64,000 nucleotides of DNA from Bryobacterales bacterium (GTDB lineage Bacteria; Acidobacteriota; Terriglobia; Bryobacterales; Bryobacteraceae), in NCBI GenBank assembly GCA_016716385.1, contig JADJWL010000006.1, positions 1-64,000 of the forward strand. The letters are read 5' to 3'. Below are positions 33,831-43,310 of the stretch, in pieces (the stretch's first letter is position 1; every line of letters begins with the position of its first letter). The notes under the pieces were generated by a model that saw nothing but the letters and a program-made list of their open reading frames with translations, did not search any database and was not told the origin of the DNA. The position numbers were made by a program, and so were the translations under genes.

Positions 33831-35050
33831 AACAGAATTCCCACAATACACGCTGACATAAAATTTGCCATCGATCCGGCGGCGACCGCCTTCAGGCCGA
33901 GCCGTGCCAGATCGCTCTTGCGGTTCGGCGCCAGTGCGCCGATGCCGCCGATCTGAATCGCGATGGAACTGAAGTTGGCGAAACCGCAGAGGGCGAACGT
34001 AGCGATGGTGAATGACTTCGGATCGAGTTGTTCCTTGAGCGGCGCCAGTTGCAGGAACGCCACGAACTCGTTCAGCACCAGGCGCGTCCCCAACAGGTTG
34101 CCGATCGCCGTGGAATCCGCCCAGCTCACACCCATCAGCCACGCCACGGGCGCAAACAGAATCCCGAACGTCTGCTGCAGCGTCTCCGGAAACCAGCCGA
34201 AGCCGGGAAGTCCGTGGACCCAGCCGAAGATGCCGTTGGTCATCGCGATCAGCGCGAGGAACGCGATCAGCATGGCGCCAATGTTCAGCGCCAGGTGCAG
34301 TCCTTCGCCCGCGCCATGTGCCGCTGCGTCGATCACGTTGACAGCGGTCTTCTCGACCCGCACTTCCACGCGTCCGGCCGTTTCCGGCGTGTCCACTTCG
34401 GGCATCATGATCTTGGCCAGCATGATCGTCGCCGGCGCTGTCATGATCACGGCGGTAAGCAAGTGCACGATGTCGACCCCCGCGATCTTAACGTAAGCCG
34501 CCATCACGGCGCCCGACACGTGTGCCATGCCGCTCACCATGATCGTGAAGAGTTCGGACTGCGTGAGGCGCGGCAGAAACGGGCGGATCGTGAGAGGCGC
34601 TTCGGTCTGCCCCATGAAGATGCTGGCGGCGACATTCAGCGATTCGGCGCCGCTCGCGCCCATCACCCTCTGCATCCCGATCGCCATCCCCCGGACGATC
34701 CACTGCATCACGCCGAGGTAGTACAGGATCGAGAAGAACGAAGCGATGAAGATGACGATCGGCAGCACCTGAAACGCGAAAACGACGCCATAGGGGCCGG
34801 ACTGCGCACCGAGTGGACCGAACAGGAACTCGCTGCCCACCTCGGCGTAACCAAGCAGGGCATTCACGCCTTGGCCGACGGTCTGAAACACACGGCCGAA
34901 ACCGGTCTTGAGCACCAGGAGCGCGCAGGCCAGTTGCAAGCCAAGGCCCCAGTAGACGACGCGTGGACGGATCGCGCGGCGGTTCGTGGAGGAGATCCAG
35001 GCGATGGTGAGAATCGCCGCCAGTCCCAGCAGGCCCGCGAACCGGTCCAT
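33827..35050 (-). CDS. nupC: concentrative nucleoside transporter (NupC family)
   Basis: The 407-residue membrane protein has the CNT pattern FMGQTEAPLTIRPFL, SGMAHVSGAVMAAYV, GTRLVLNEFVAF and CGFANFSSIAIQIGGIGALAP. It imports nucleosides coupled to protons or sodium across the inner membrane. It is flanked by pdp (11 nt upstream) and pnp (4-nt overlap), so uptake and phosphorolysis are coupled in one transcript. Confidence 0.94.
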   Translation of the reverse strand: MDRFAGLLGLAAILTIAWISSTNRRAIRPRVVYWGLGLQLACALLVLKTGFGRVFQTVGQGVNALLGYAEVGSEFLFGPLGAQSGPYGVVFAFQVLPIVIFIASFFSILYYLGVMQWIVRGMAIGMQRVMGASGAESLNVAASIFMGQTEAPLTIRPFLPRLTQSELFTIMVSGMAHVSGAVMAAYVKIAGVDIVHLLTAVIMTAPATIMLAKIMMPEVDTPETAGRVEVRVEKTAVNVIDAAAHGAGEGLHLALNIGAMLIAFLALIAMTNGIFGWVHGLPGFGWFPETLQQTFGILFAPVAWLMGVSWADSTAIGNLLGTRLVLNEFVAFLQLAPLKEQLDPKSFTIATFALCGFANFSSIAIQIGGIGALAPNRKSDLARLGLKAVAAGSMANFMSACIVGILL

Positions 35051-35060
35051 CGCCCGCCTG

Positions 35061-36365
35061 TCAGCTCACGACTTCGAGAATCGTCTCGCGAACGTCGGGC
35101 GGCTGGCCGGAGATGCGGAACGCATCTTCCACCAGGTCCGCCGCCTCTTCGACATGGTCTTCCGCCGTGTAGTAGATGCGGCACAGCACCGACCCGCTGT
35201 CCACGCGGTCGCCCACCTTCACTTCGAGGATCAGGCCGACCGCGGGATCCACCGCCACGGCGGCGTCGCCCCTGCCACCGCCGATCATCAGCGCCGCGCG
35301 CCCGATGTCCTGGGCATTGATCGCGCTCACGTACCCGGTTCGGGGCGCGACGATCTCGCGCATTCCGGTGGCATTGGGCAGCAACTCGAAGCGGTCGAGG
35401 GCGCGCGGGTCACCGCCCTGCGCCTGCACCACTTCCTTGAACTTGATGAACCCGAGTCCGCGGACGAGGTTATCCTGCGCCATCTCCCGGGCTTCGTCGA
35501 TGGTCGCCGCCTTCTTGCCGAGGTGGATCATGCGCGCGGCGAGTTCGAGCGACAGGCGTGTCAGGTCGCCCGGTCCGGCATTCTGGAGCGTCTGGGAGAC
35601 TTCCATGATCTCCAGCGCATTGCCGACGGCGAACCCCAGCGGTTGCTCCATGTCGGTGATCAGCGCCAGCACACGCTTGTCCATTCGGCGGCCGATACCG
35701 ACCATCGCCTGCGCGAGGCGCCGGGCTTCGACCTGTTTCTTCATGAACGCGCCCGCGCCGACCTTCACGTCCAGCACGATCGCGTCGAGCCCCGCGGCGA
35801 GCTTCTTCGACATGATCGACGACGCGATGAGCGGAATCGATTCCACCGTCGCGGTCAGATCGCGCAGGGTATAGAGCTTGCCGTCGGCCGGCGCGATCTC
35901 TTCGTTCTGGCCGACGAAGGCAAGGCCGTACTGGCTGAGCACCCCGCGAAACTCGTCGACCGTGAGATCGGTGCGGAAACCCGGGATCGCCTCAAGCTTA
36001 TCCAGCGTGCCGCCGGTGTGACCCAGCGCGCGGCCGGAAATCATCGGCACGATGACGCCGGAAGCAGCCGCCAGGGGCGCCGCGATCAGGCTCGTCTTAT
36101 CGCCGACGCCGCCGGTCGAATGCTTATCCACCTTCACGCCGGGCACCGGAGACAGGTCGATCACACCTCCGGACCCAAGCATGGACTCAGTGAGCGCACT
36201 CACCTCGCGGTCCGTCATCCCCTGGAAGTAGACCGCCATCAGGAAGGCGGACATCTGGTAGTCCGGGATCTCAGCCCGGACATAGCCCTCAACCAGAAAA
36301 GAGACTTCTTCGCGCGAGAGTTCTTCACCGTCGCGCTTGCGCTGGATTAGGTCGACAGTTCGCAT
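35061..36365 (-). CDS. pdp: pyrimidine-nucleoside/thymidine phosphorylase
   Basis: The 434-residue protein has the family signatures VKVDKHSTGGVGDKTSL, SGRALGHTGGTLDKLE, SSIMSKKLAAG and KVGAGAFMK, with the C-terminal beta domain. It cleaves uridine/thymidine to base and sugar phosphate. It heads the operon pdp-nupC-pnp-cdd-amidohydrolase. The 72-bp gap to the divergent gene at 36438 must hold its promoter, but no clear element was found. Confidence 0.94.
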   Translation of the reverse strand: MRTVDLIQRKRDGEELSREEVSFLVEGYVRAEIPDYQMSAFLMAVYFQGMTDREVSALTESMLGSGGVIDLSPVPGVKVDKHSTGGVGDKTSLIAAPLAAASGVIVPMISGRALGHTGGTLDKLEAIPGFRTDLTVDEFRGVLSQYGLAFVGQNEEIAPADGKLYTLRDLTATVESIPLIASSIMSKKLAAGLDAIVLDVKVGAGAFMKKQVEARRLAQAMVGIGRRMDKRVLALITDMEQPLGFAVGNALEIMEVSQTLQNAGPGDLTRLSLELAARMIHLGKKAATIDEAREMAQDNLVRGLGFIKFKEVVQAQGGDPRALDRFELLPNATGMREIVAPRTGYVSAINAQDIGRAALMIGGGRGDAAVAVDPAVGLILEVKVGDRVDSGSVLCRIYYTAEDHVEEAADLVEDAFRISGQPPDVRETILEVVS

Positions 36366-36437
36366 GAAAATAAAACAGTTAGCGTAGCACCTGAAGGACT
36401 GGAAAGTAAAGCAGCCGAGGGGTTTAAAATAGAGGGC

Positions 36438-37337
36438 ATGCCCCTGCTGGCCATCTTGCTTGGCCTTGCGCTGATGGTCCCGTGTTCCGCGGCGACGCCA
36501 CAGGACGAGGCCCGGGCACGCGAAATTCTGCAGCGCGTGTCGGCCGAGGCTGACCGGTTTTGGCGGGCGGCGCGGGACGTTTTCGCCCGCGAAACGCTTG
36601 TGCAGCGCGCCCGCAAGCCGCCGCCGCGGTTCCGCCGCAGGGGTGCGGGCAACCAGACCGGCAACGATTCAGGCCAATACATTTCTCGCGAAATTGTTTC
36701 AGAGTACACGTTCGGCGTGCTCGCGGAATCGCCCGGCTCGCTGTACGAATTCCGTCAGGTTCTCGCTGTGGATGGCCGCCCGACCGTGTCGGCGGAGACG
36801 GCCCGCCAGACTCTGGCGATCGGGATGCGCTCCGGCGATGACCGCGTGAAGCGGGCGATGCTCGACCGCTTCCGGCAGCAAGGCCTGCCCGGCGGCGCAA
36901 CGGATTTTGGACAGATGATCCTGATGTTTACCGGCGCGCAGCTCGGGCGTCTCGAGTTCGCCATTGGAGAGGAGGCATGGGCCGGTCCGGACCGTGCGCT
37001 CGTCCTTGCGTACCGGGAGAAGCCGGGTCACGAGTCCTTCACGATCTTTCAGGGCCGGCATGCCATGCGCCAGCCGCTTCAGGGGACACTGTGGGTGCGC
37101 CGCCAGGACTCGGTGCCGCTCCGCATCACGATGATCTCGCGTCACCAGGAAGATGAGCGGCTGCGGGTCCACGAGGCAACCGTGGACTACGCTCCCTCGG
37201 CGTTTGGGCTCGTACTGCCGGTATCCGTGGTGCACCGCGACACGGCCGACGGGATCCTGCTGATGGAGAACCGGTTCGTTTACGAAGAGTACCGGAAGTT
37301 CACAGCCGATTCCGAGGTGAAGTTCGATGTCCAGTGA
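36438..37337 (+). CDS. secreted hypothetical protein
   Basis: The 299-residue protein begins with a signal peptide (MPLLAILLGLALMVPCSAA). I do not recognise a named family. The rest is alternating beta-strand-rich sequence (QGTLWVRRQDSVPLRITMISRH, GLVLPVSVVHRDTADG) of the type seen in many secreted Acidobacteriota proteins of unknown role. AGAGGG precedes the ATG. TAAAAT (36425-36430) is 7 nt upstream and could be a -10. It overlaps mtaB by 11 nt. Confidence 0.65.
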   Translation: MPLLAILLGLALMVPCSAATPQDEARAREILQRVSAEADRFWRAARDVFARETLVQRARKPPPRFRRRGAGNQTGNDSGQYISREIVSEYTFGVLAESPGSLYEFRQVLAVDGRPTVSAETARQTLAIGMRSGDDRVKRAMLDRFRQQGLPGGATDFGQMILMFTGAQLGRLEFAIGEEAWAGPDRALVLAYREKPGHESFTIFQGRHAMRQPLQGTLWVRRQDSVPLRITMISRHQEDERLRVHEATVDYAPSAFGLVLPVSVVHRDTADGILLMENRFVYEEYRKFTADSEVKFDVQ

Positions 37338-38625
37338 CGCCCGCACCTTCCACGTGCAGAACTTCGGCTGCCGCGCGGCGCAGGCGGACGGGGCGGCGCT
37401 CGCCTCACGACTGGCTGTCGCCGGACTGTCCGAGACGGCTCGCGGCAAGGCGGACCTCGTTGTCCTCAACACCTGCACGGTGACGGCGGCTGCCGACGAA
37501 GACGTGCGGCACGTCATCCTTCGCGTGCACCGCGAGAATCCGGCGGCGCGCATTCTCGTAACCGGCTGCTACGCGCAGCGCGCTCCCGACGAACTCGCGG
37601 CGCTGCCCGGCGTGTCCTGGGTGGTCGGCAATTCGCACAAGACGGCAATTCCAGAGATGTTCGACGGAGGCCGGACGCCCTACCACGGCGAGGTGCGCGT
37701 GGGCGATATCTTTGAACAGCACCAGTTTCTCTCCGCGCCGGTCGAGGAAGCGGCGGGCGACCGCACGCGCCCCAACCTGAAGATCCAGGACGGCTGCAAC
37801 AATCGCTGCTCGTTCTGCATCATTCCGTCGGTCCGTGGCCGCAGCCGCAGCATGCCGGCGGACGCCGTGGTGGTGCAGGTCCGGACGCTGGCGGCGCGCT
37901 ACCGGGAGGTCGTGCTGAGCGGCATCAATCTCGGGCGCTGGGGTCGCGAAGCTGGTAGCGGCATGCGGCTGGCTGACCTGGTGGAACGCCTGCTACGCGA
38001 AACCGGCATTGAACGGCTCCGGCTGAGTTCTATCGAGCCGATGGACTTCTCGGATCGTCTCCTGGAACTGATGGCCGGATCCCCGAGGATCGCGCGGCAC
38101 GTTCATGCGCCTCTGCAATCCGGCTCCGATGCGGTGCTGCGGCGGATGCACCGCAAGTACCGGCCGCGCCACTACGCGAAGCGGGTCGAGACGGCGCGGC
38201 GCCTTATGCCGGACGCCGCCATTGGCGCTGACGTGATGGTGGGGTTTCCCGGTGAGACAGACGCCGAGTTCGAGGAGAGCCGCGCATTCATCGAGAACCT
38301 GCCGTTTACTTACCTGCATGTCTTCACCTACTCGGAGCGGCCGGGAACGCCCGCCGCAACCGCTCCCGGCCCCGTGCCCCTGTCCGTGCGCAAGGGGCGC
38401 AACCGGGTTCTGCGTGAGCTGGCCGCGCGCAAGAACCTCGGCTTTCGCCGGAGCATGGTGGGCCGCGAGCTTTCCGTCGTGACGCTCCGGAATGGCGCGC
38501 TCAGCAGCAACTTCCTCCAGGTTGAGCTTGCCGCTCCGGCCGCTCCGAATGAACTCCGGACAGTCCGCATCGGCGGTGTGAGCCTGGACGGTCTGACCGA
38601 AGCTTCGCCCTTCCCCGTTCTCTGA
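37327..38625 (+). CDS. mtaB: tRNA t6A37 methylthiotransferase MtaB
   Basis: The 432-residue radical SAM enzyme has the MiaB-family layout: N-terminal UPF0004 domain with cysteines in NFGCRAAQAD, NTCTVTAAAD and VTGCYAQ, and the radical SAM cluster motif CNNRCSFC, then GADVMVGFPGET. The N-terminal phrasing is of the MtaB subgroup, which makes ms2t6A at tRNA position 37. No distinct TRAM domain is obvious at the C-terminus. It is coupled to the upstream secreted protein by an 11-nt overlap. Confidence 0.9.
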   Translation: MSSDARTFHVQNFGCRAAQADGAALASRLAVAGLSETARGKADLVVLNTCTVTAAADEDVRHVILRVHRENPAARILVTGCYAQRAPDELAALPGVSWVVGNSHKTAIPEMFDGGRTPYHGEVRVGDIFEQHQFLSAPVEEAAGDRTRPNLKIQDGCNNRCSFCIIPSVRGRSRSMPADAVVVQVRTLAARYREVVLSGINLGRWGREAGSGMRLADLVERLLRETGIERLRLSSIEPMDFSDRLLELMAGSPRIARHVHAPLQSGSDAVLRRMHRKYRPRHYAKRVETARRLMPDAAIGADVMVGFPGETDAEFEESRAFIENLPFTYLHVFTYSERPGTPAATAPGPVPLSVRKGRNRVLRELAARKNLGFRRSMVGRELSVVTLRNGALSSNFLQVELAAPAAPNELRTVRIGGVSLDGLTEASPFPVL

Positions 38626-38629
38626 CTTC

Positions 38630-38658
38630 TGTGAAAAAGCAGGAACAACTTTTTCACA
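38630..38658. repeat. perfect AT-rich inverted repeat after mtaB
   Basis: TGTGAAAAAG (38630-38639) and CTTTTTCACA (38649-38658) form a perfect 10-bp stem with a 9-nt loop, 4 nt after the mtaB stop. In the plus direction the 3' arm begins with five T, so it could act as a weak terminator. As DNA it is a symmetric candidate operator for the PHP gene 30 bp further on. Confidence 0.45.
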
Positions 38659-38688
38659 AATGTTTCGCCTGCCCGTCACGGCTTTGTC

Positions 38689-39564
38689 ATGGCGCGGACG
38701 GTACGTTCGGGTATGCGTTGCGACATGCACGTCCACACGCGCCACTCCGGCATGTGCAATATCCCGCTGCTGGATCGCGTTTGCCGCGAATGCTACTCCG
38801 ACCCCCGCGCTGTGCGGGAAGCCGCACTGGCCCGCGGCATGCATCTGGTGACCGTGACCGATCACGATTCCATCGACGCCGCAGAGGAACTGCGCCGGCA
38901 TCCGGACTTCTTCCTCAGCGAGGAGGTGACGTGCACGCTGCCCACGGGCACGGGGTTCCACATGGGTGTCTACGACATCCACGAGCGAGACCACGTGGAG
39001 TTGCAGCGGAGACGCGACGATTTCGAATCGCTTGCCGCGTACCTGCGCGAACGGAACCTGTTCTACACGGTCAACCACGTCTTTTCTTCGCTGACCGGTC
39101 CGCGCAGAGCGGACGACTTCCAGTTGTTCCGCGCGTTCCCCGGCGTCGAAACCCGCAACGGCGCGATGCCCTGGCGGACGAACCGCCATGCGGAAGAACT
39201 CGCTCTGCGTTTCCGCCAGGCGCCGGTTGGGGGCAGTGACGCCCACAGCATCGCCTACGTGGCGCACGCGTATACCGAGATCCGCGGCGCCCGCACCAAG
39301 GAGGAGTTCCTGTCGGGCATTAAGTCCGGCGCCGGCCTCGTGGGCGGCGCCTCCGGCAGCGCGTGGGCGCTCACGCGGACGGTGCTCGACATCGTCGCGG
39401 CCATGATGCGCGAGACGCCCTGGACCGTTGCGCTCTCCCCGCTGGCATTGGTGCTTCCCGCCGTGATGCTGGGCAACTACGCCCGCGAACGCTGGTTCGC
39501 CTGGCGCTGGATGCGGGCGCTGTCGGCCGGCGAAGGCGCCCGGCTGCCGGTTACGGCGCGTTGA
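38689..39564 (+). CDS. PHP-domain metal-dependent phosphoesterase
   Basis: The 291-residue protein shows the PHP metal site: DMHVHTRHSG, TVTDHDSID, FLSEEVTC, YTVNHVFSS and GGSDAHS. Relatives include trehalose-phosphate-type and RNase AM-like phosphoesterases as well as uncharacterised hydrolases. A hydrophobic segment near residues 245-265 (VALSPLALVLPAVMLG) suggests membrane attachment at the C-terminus, unusual for simple PHP proteins. The start could also be ATG 38713 (MRCDMHVH). Confidence 0.78.
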   Translation: MARTVRSGMRCDMHVHTRHSGMCNIPLLDRVCRECYSDPRAVREAALARGMHLVTVTDHDSIDAAEELRRHPDFFLSEEVTCTLPTGTGFHMGVYDIHERDHVELQRRRDDFESLAAYLRERNLFYTVNHVFSSLTGPRRADDFQLFRAFPGVETRNGAMPWRTNRHAEELALRFRQAPVGGSDAHSIAYVAHAYTEIRGARTKEEFLSGIKSGAGLVGGASGSAWALTRTVLDIVAAMMRETPWTVALSPLALVLPAVMLGNYARERWFAWRWMRALSAGEGARLPVTAR

Positions 39565-39589
39565 ATGCGCAACTGAGTTGCCGTTGTGG

Positions 39590-39595
39590 TATAAG
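39590..39595 (+). promoter_or_regulatory. candidate -10 element for the iron-type ABC importer
   Basis: TATAAG ends 7 nt before the GTG of the binding-protein gene, which has no Shine-Dalgarno. A transcript starting at the usual distance would be leaderless. No Fur-box-like palindrome is obvious around it. Confidence 0.35.
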
Positions 39596-39602
39596 ACGGT
39601 TT

Positions 39603-40613
39603 GTGCCCAGTTTCCTTCCCACGCGACGCCAGTTCACCGCCGCAGCCCTCGCCGGCTTCGCGGCAGCCTGCTCCCGGCCGTCGGCTCCACGAGAGATCAC
39701 GATCTATTCGGGCCGAGGCGAAAACCTGATCGGTCCGCTCCTGCAGAAAGCTGAGACCGCGCTCGGCGTGAAGATCAATGTGCGCTATGGCAACTCGGCG
39801 CAGATGGCGCTTGCGATTCTGGAAGAGGGGCAGAACACGCGGGCCGACATCTTCATCGCCCAGGAGTCGGGCGCACTAGGTGCACTCGCGCGGGAGAATC
39901 TGCTGACGCGCCTGCCGGATGAAGTGCTGAACCGTGTCGACCGCCGGTTCCGGTCGCCCGAGGGACTGTGGGTGGGCCTCTCTGGGCGAACCCGGGTCAT
40001 CGACTACAACACGAAGCTGGTCCCGAAAGAGGATCTGCCCGCCTCGGTCTCCGATTTGACGCAGCCGAAGTGGAAGGGCAAAGTGGGCTGGGCGCCGGCG
40101 AACGGAAGCTTCCAGGCGTTTGTGACGGCAATGCGGCTCACCGAGGGCGACGAGCGCACACAGGCGTGGCTGCGGGCGATGAAGTCCAACGGCGCGCGCG
40201 ACTATCCCAGCAATGCACCGATCGTCGAAGCTCTCGGCCGCGGCGAGATCCACCTGGGGCTGGTCAACAATTACTACCTGTACCGCTTCACGGCCGGGAA
40301 TCCCGATTTCCCCGTTGCCCACCATTACACGAAAGGCGACGCCGGGTGTCTCGTTCTGGTGTCCGGAGCGGGCGTGTTGACCACAGCCGGGGAGCGCAGC
40401 GCCGATGCGCTCAGCGTAATCCGCTACCTGCTCTCTGAACCGGCTCAGCAGCACTTCGCCGATGAGAACAACGAGTATCCGCTGGTCTTTTCCGTGGAGG
40501 CTCCAGCGAACCGGGTCCCGCTGAGCGAGATCGATCCGCCGGACATCGACCTCAGCCGCCTCGGCGATCTCGAAGGAACGTTGAAGCTGTTGAACGCCGC
40601 GGGCGTGCTCTAG
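39603..40613 (+). CDS. ABC transporter substrate-binding lipoprotein, iron(III) type
   Basis: GTG 39603 gives 336 residues. The N-terminus PTRRQFTAAALAGFAAACSR combines a twin-arginine-like pair with a lipobox cysteine. The mature part (ITIYSGRGENLIGPLL, YGNSAQMALAILEEG, IFIAQESGALGAL, GEIHLGLVNNYYLYR) follows the FbpA/FutA family, where adjacent tyrosines such as YYLY bind ferric iron. It delivers ligand to the permease that follows by 7 nt. Ferric iron as ligand is inferred from family. Confidence 0.85.
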   Translation: MPSFLPTRRQFTAAALAGFAAACSRPSAPREITIYSGRGENLIGPLLQKAETALGVKINVRYGNSAQMALAILEEGQNTRADIFIAQESGALGALARENLLTRLPDEVLNRVDRRFRSPEGLWVGLSGRTRVIDYNTKLVPKEDLPASVSDLTQPKWKGKVGWAPANGSFQAFVTAMRLTEGDERTQAWLRAMKSNGARDYPSNAPIVEALGRGEIHLGLVNNYYLYRFTAGNPDFPVAHHYTKGDAGCLVLVSGAGVLTTAGERSADALSVIRYLLSEPAQQHFADENNEYPLVFSVEAPANRVPLSEIDPPDIDLSRLGDLEGTLKLLNAAGVL

Positions 40614-40620
40614 GACGCCG

Positions 40621-42261
40621 GTGCGGGTTCCGCTGGCATGGCAGGCCGGCCCGTACGGCCGCGGATCCTGCGCGGCGGCCCTCTACCTGGCCAGTACCCT
40701 TTCGCTCGCTGCGCTGTCGGTGCCGCTTCTCTACCTGGTGCTGCGGGCCGCCGGTATCGGGCCGCTTGCGCTCGTCGAAGTGGTTGCTTCGGCGCAAGGT
40801 CTGCGCGTGCTGGCCAACAGCCTGTTGCTTGCTGCCGGCGTGGCGCTGGTCAGCCTGCTGATCGCCCTGCCGATGGCGATCCTGACGGCCCGGACGGATC
40901 TGCCCTGGCGCCGCTTCTGGACGATCCTTGGCGTGCTGCCGCTGGCTGTACCCAGCTATGTCGGCAGTTTCGCCATCATCGCCGCCTTCGCGCCCCGTGG
41001 CAGTTACCTGCAAGTACTGCTCGAGCCGTTCGGCGTTGAGGAACTGCCGTCGATCATCGGCTGGCCGGGCGCGATCGCGGGGATCGCGCTGTTCACCTAT
41101 CCCTACCTGCTGCTGACACTGCGCTCGGGGCTCTTCGGCATCAATCCCGCGACGGAAGAGGCGGCGCGCAGTCTTGGACTGCGCCGCCGCGATACGATCT
41201 TGCGGGTTCTGCTCCCGCAGTTGCGCCCGGCTCTGGCGGCAGGCATGCTGCTTGTCGCCCTCTATTCCTTGCGCGATCTCGGAACGCCCGCGCTCATGCG
41301 CGTTGATACGTTCACGCGCGTCATCTATCTCCAATACACGCTGAGTTTCGACCGCAACCGGGCGGCGGCGCTGGCGATCATGCTCGCGGTCACGGTAATG
41401 ATCCTGCTATGGGTCGAGTCGCGGACGCGGACGCGGGCCGCCTACTGGAGCCGCCGGGGCACGGCAAGGCCACAGCCGGTGCTTCGTCTGGGCGCGTGGA
41501 AATGGCCCTCGGTGCTGTTCTGCGCGGCGGTTGCGTCGCTGACGCTGGCGTTGCCCATCGGCGTCTCGCTCCTCTGGTTCACGCGTGGGGTCCGGACGGG
41601 GGCGCTGGGTCCGTTGCATTGGGCGCGAACTCTTGAGGTGACAGTCAACAGCCTGTCTCTCTCCGGTCTGACCGCGCTTGCCGTCGTTCTGTTCGCCCTG
41701 CCGGTGGCGATCCTCGCCGCCCGCGCTCCGGGAAAGTTGACGGCTTCGGTCGAGCGGTTCGCCTACGTCGCGTTCGGACTGCCGGGGATCGTCGTCGCTC
41801 TGGCTCTGGTGTTCGCCAGCGCCCAGTTCCTGCCCGTGCTCTACCAGACGCAGGTCCTGCTGTTGTTCGCCTGTTTCGTTCTCTTCTTCCCGCAGGGTCT
41901 CGGCGCGATTCGCGCCACACTGCTGCAACTGAACCCGCAGCTCGAGGAATCGGCTGCATCCCTTGGGTACGGGCCGTGGCGCACTTTTGGAAGCGTTACG
42001 TTACCCCTCGCGGCGCCCGGACTGGTGACCGGCGCGTTGCTCGTCTTCCTGACCGCGATGAAGGAGTTGCCGGCGACGTTGCTGCTGGCGCCGACGGGGT
42101 ACGACACACTCGCCACCCGCGTGTGGAAAGCCACCGAAGATGTCTATTTCGCCGAAGCGGCGGTTTACTCGCTTGCCATCGTCGTGGTTTGCGCGGGCCT
42201 CATCCTCGCGGTGATCCGGCGCGGCGGAGCGGCAATTCCCGTGGACGATGTGCCACAATAG
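40621..42261 (+). CDS. ABC transporter permease, two-domain FbpB type
   Basis: The 546-residue protein (GTG start) contains two six-helix BPD_transp domains, each with an EAA loop (EEAARSLGLRRRDTILRVLLP and ESAASLGYGPWRTFGSVTLPL), the usual FbpB layout. It forms the inner-membrane channel for the importer. It follows the binding-protein gene by 7 nt and precedes the ATPase by 19 nt. Confidence 0.9.
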   Translation: MRVPLAWQAGPYGRGSCAAALYLASTLSLAALSVPLLYLVLRAAGIGPLALVEVVASAQGLRVLANSLLLAAGVALVSLLIALPMAILTARTDLPWRRFWTILGVLPLAVPSYVGSFAIIAAFAPRGSYLQVLLEPFGVEELPSIIGWPGAIAGIALFTYPYLLLTLRSGLFGINPATEEAARSLGLRRRDTILRVLLPQLRPALAAGMLLVALYSLRDLGTPALMRVDTFTRVIYLQYTLSFDRNRAAALAIMLAVTVMILLWVESRTRTRAAYWSRRGTARPQPVLRLGAWKWPSVLFCAAVASLTLALPIGVSLLWFTRGVRTGALGPLHWARTLEVTVNSLSLSGLTALAVVLFALPVAILAARAPGKLTASVERFAYVAFGLPGIVVALALVFASAQFLPVLYQTQVLLLFACFVLFFPQGLGAIRATLLQLNPQLEESAASLGYGPWRTFGSVTLPLAAPGLVTGALLVFLTAMKELPATLLLAPTGYDTLATRVWKATEDVYFAEAAVYSLAIVVVCAGLILAVIRRGGAAIPVDDVPQ

Positions 42262-42280
42262 CGGTTGACATCCAGTTGCA

Positions 42281-43309
42281 ATGCCCGCAGGCGCACATCT
42301 CTCCCTCCGGAACGTGACGAAACGCTTTCCCGGATCCGCCCGGCCGGCGGTGGACCGCGTGCGGATGGAAGCGGACGAACGTGCGTTTCTCGCGCTGCTC
42401 GGCCCGTCCGGCTGCGGCAAGACGACTCTTCTGCGGTTGATTGCCGGCTTTGAATCGCCGGACTCCGGCAGCATCGCCCTTGGCGGGCGCACCGTTGCTG
42501 GAGACGGTGTCTGGCTGCCTCCGGAGCGGCGGGGAGTGGGGATGGTTTTTCAGGACTTCGCCCTGTTTCCCCATCTCACCGTCTCCGGCAATGTCCGGTT
42601 CGGACTCGGACGGCATCCCGAAGCCAGGTGGCGCGAGGCGCATGTGCTGGAACTGGTGGGGATGACCGGCCTCGAACACCGCTATCCGCACGAGCTTTCC
42701 GGCGGCCAGCAGCAGCGCGTCGCGCTCGCCCGCGCGCTGGCGCCGCAGCCGCAGGTGATTCTCATGGACGAACCGCTCAGCAATCTTGATGTCCAGATGC
42801 GGTTGCGCCTGCGTCAGGAATTGCGCACGATCCTCAAAAGCGAGGGCGTTACCGGTGTCCTGGTCACCCACGACCAGGAGGAGGCGCTTTCCCTGGCGGA
42901 CTGGGTCGCCGTCATGCATGACGGGCGCATCGAACAAATGGGCCGGCCCGAAGAAGTGCACGAAGCGCCGGCGACACGGTTCGTCGCGGCGTTCGTCACG
43001 CAGGCAAACTTTGTCGACCGCGCCGCCGCCCCGCGCGGCCTGCTTCCCGCGGACGCAGAGGGGGAAGTCATGATCCGGCGGGAGGACCTTGTTCTGACCG
43101 CCGATCCCGGCGGCCCCGCCACCGTCGTCGACCGCCAGTTCCTGGGCCGTGACTACTGCTATCGCGTGGAGTCCCCCGGACTCGTTCTGTTCGCACGGAC
43201 TCCGGCTGCTTGCGTGCTTGAGCCGGGCATGAGAGTCCGTCCCTCGGTCCATCCCTCGCGGATCCGGACCTTCGACCAGGCGCCGGCCGAGACGGTCGCG
43301 CAGATCTGA
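42281..43309 (+). CDS. ABC transporter ATP-binding protein, FbpC type
   Basis: The 342-residue ATPase has Walker A GPSGCGKTT, signature LSGGQQQRVALARAL, Walker B VILMDEP and H-loop VLVTHDQEEA, plus a C-terminal regulatory TOBE-like part (REDLVLTADPGG). It energises the permease encoded upstream. It ends 1 bp from the opposing RidA gene, leaving no room for a terminator. Confidence 0.92.
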   Translation: MPAGAHLSLRNVTKRFPGSARPAVDRVRMEADERAFLALLGPSGCGKTTLLRLIAGFESPDSGSIALGGRTVAGDGVWLPPERRGVGMVFQDFALFPHLTVSGNVRFGLGRHPEARWREAHVLELVGMTGLEHRYPHELSGGQQQRVALARALAPQPQVILMDEPLSNLDVQMRLRLRQELRTILKSEGVTGVLVTHDQEEALSLADWVAVMHDGRIEQMGRPEEVHEAPATRFVAAFVTQANFVDRAAAPRGLLPADAEGEVMIRREDLVLTADPGGPATVVDRQFLGRDYCYRVESPGLVLFARTPAACVLEPGMRVRPSVHPSRIRTFDQAPAETVAQI

Positions 43310-43310
43310 G

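Noticed and set aside
38630..38658. CRP-type site (TGTGA...TCACA)
   Set aside because: The half-sites are separated by 19 bp instead of the 6 bp required for CRP.
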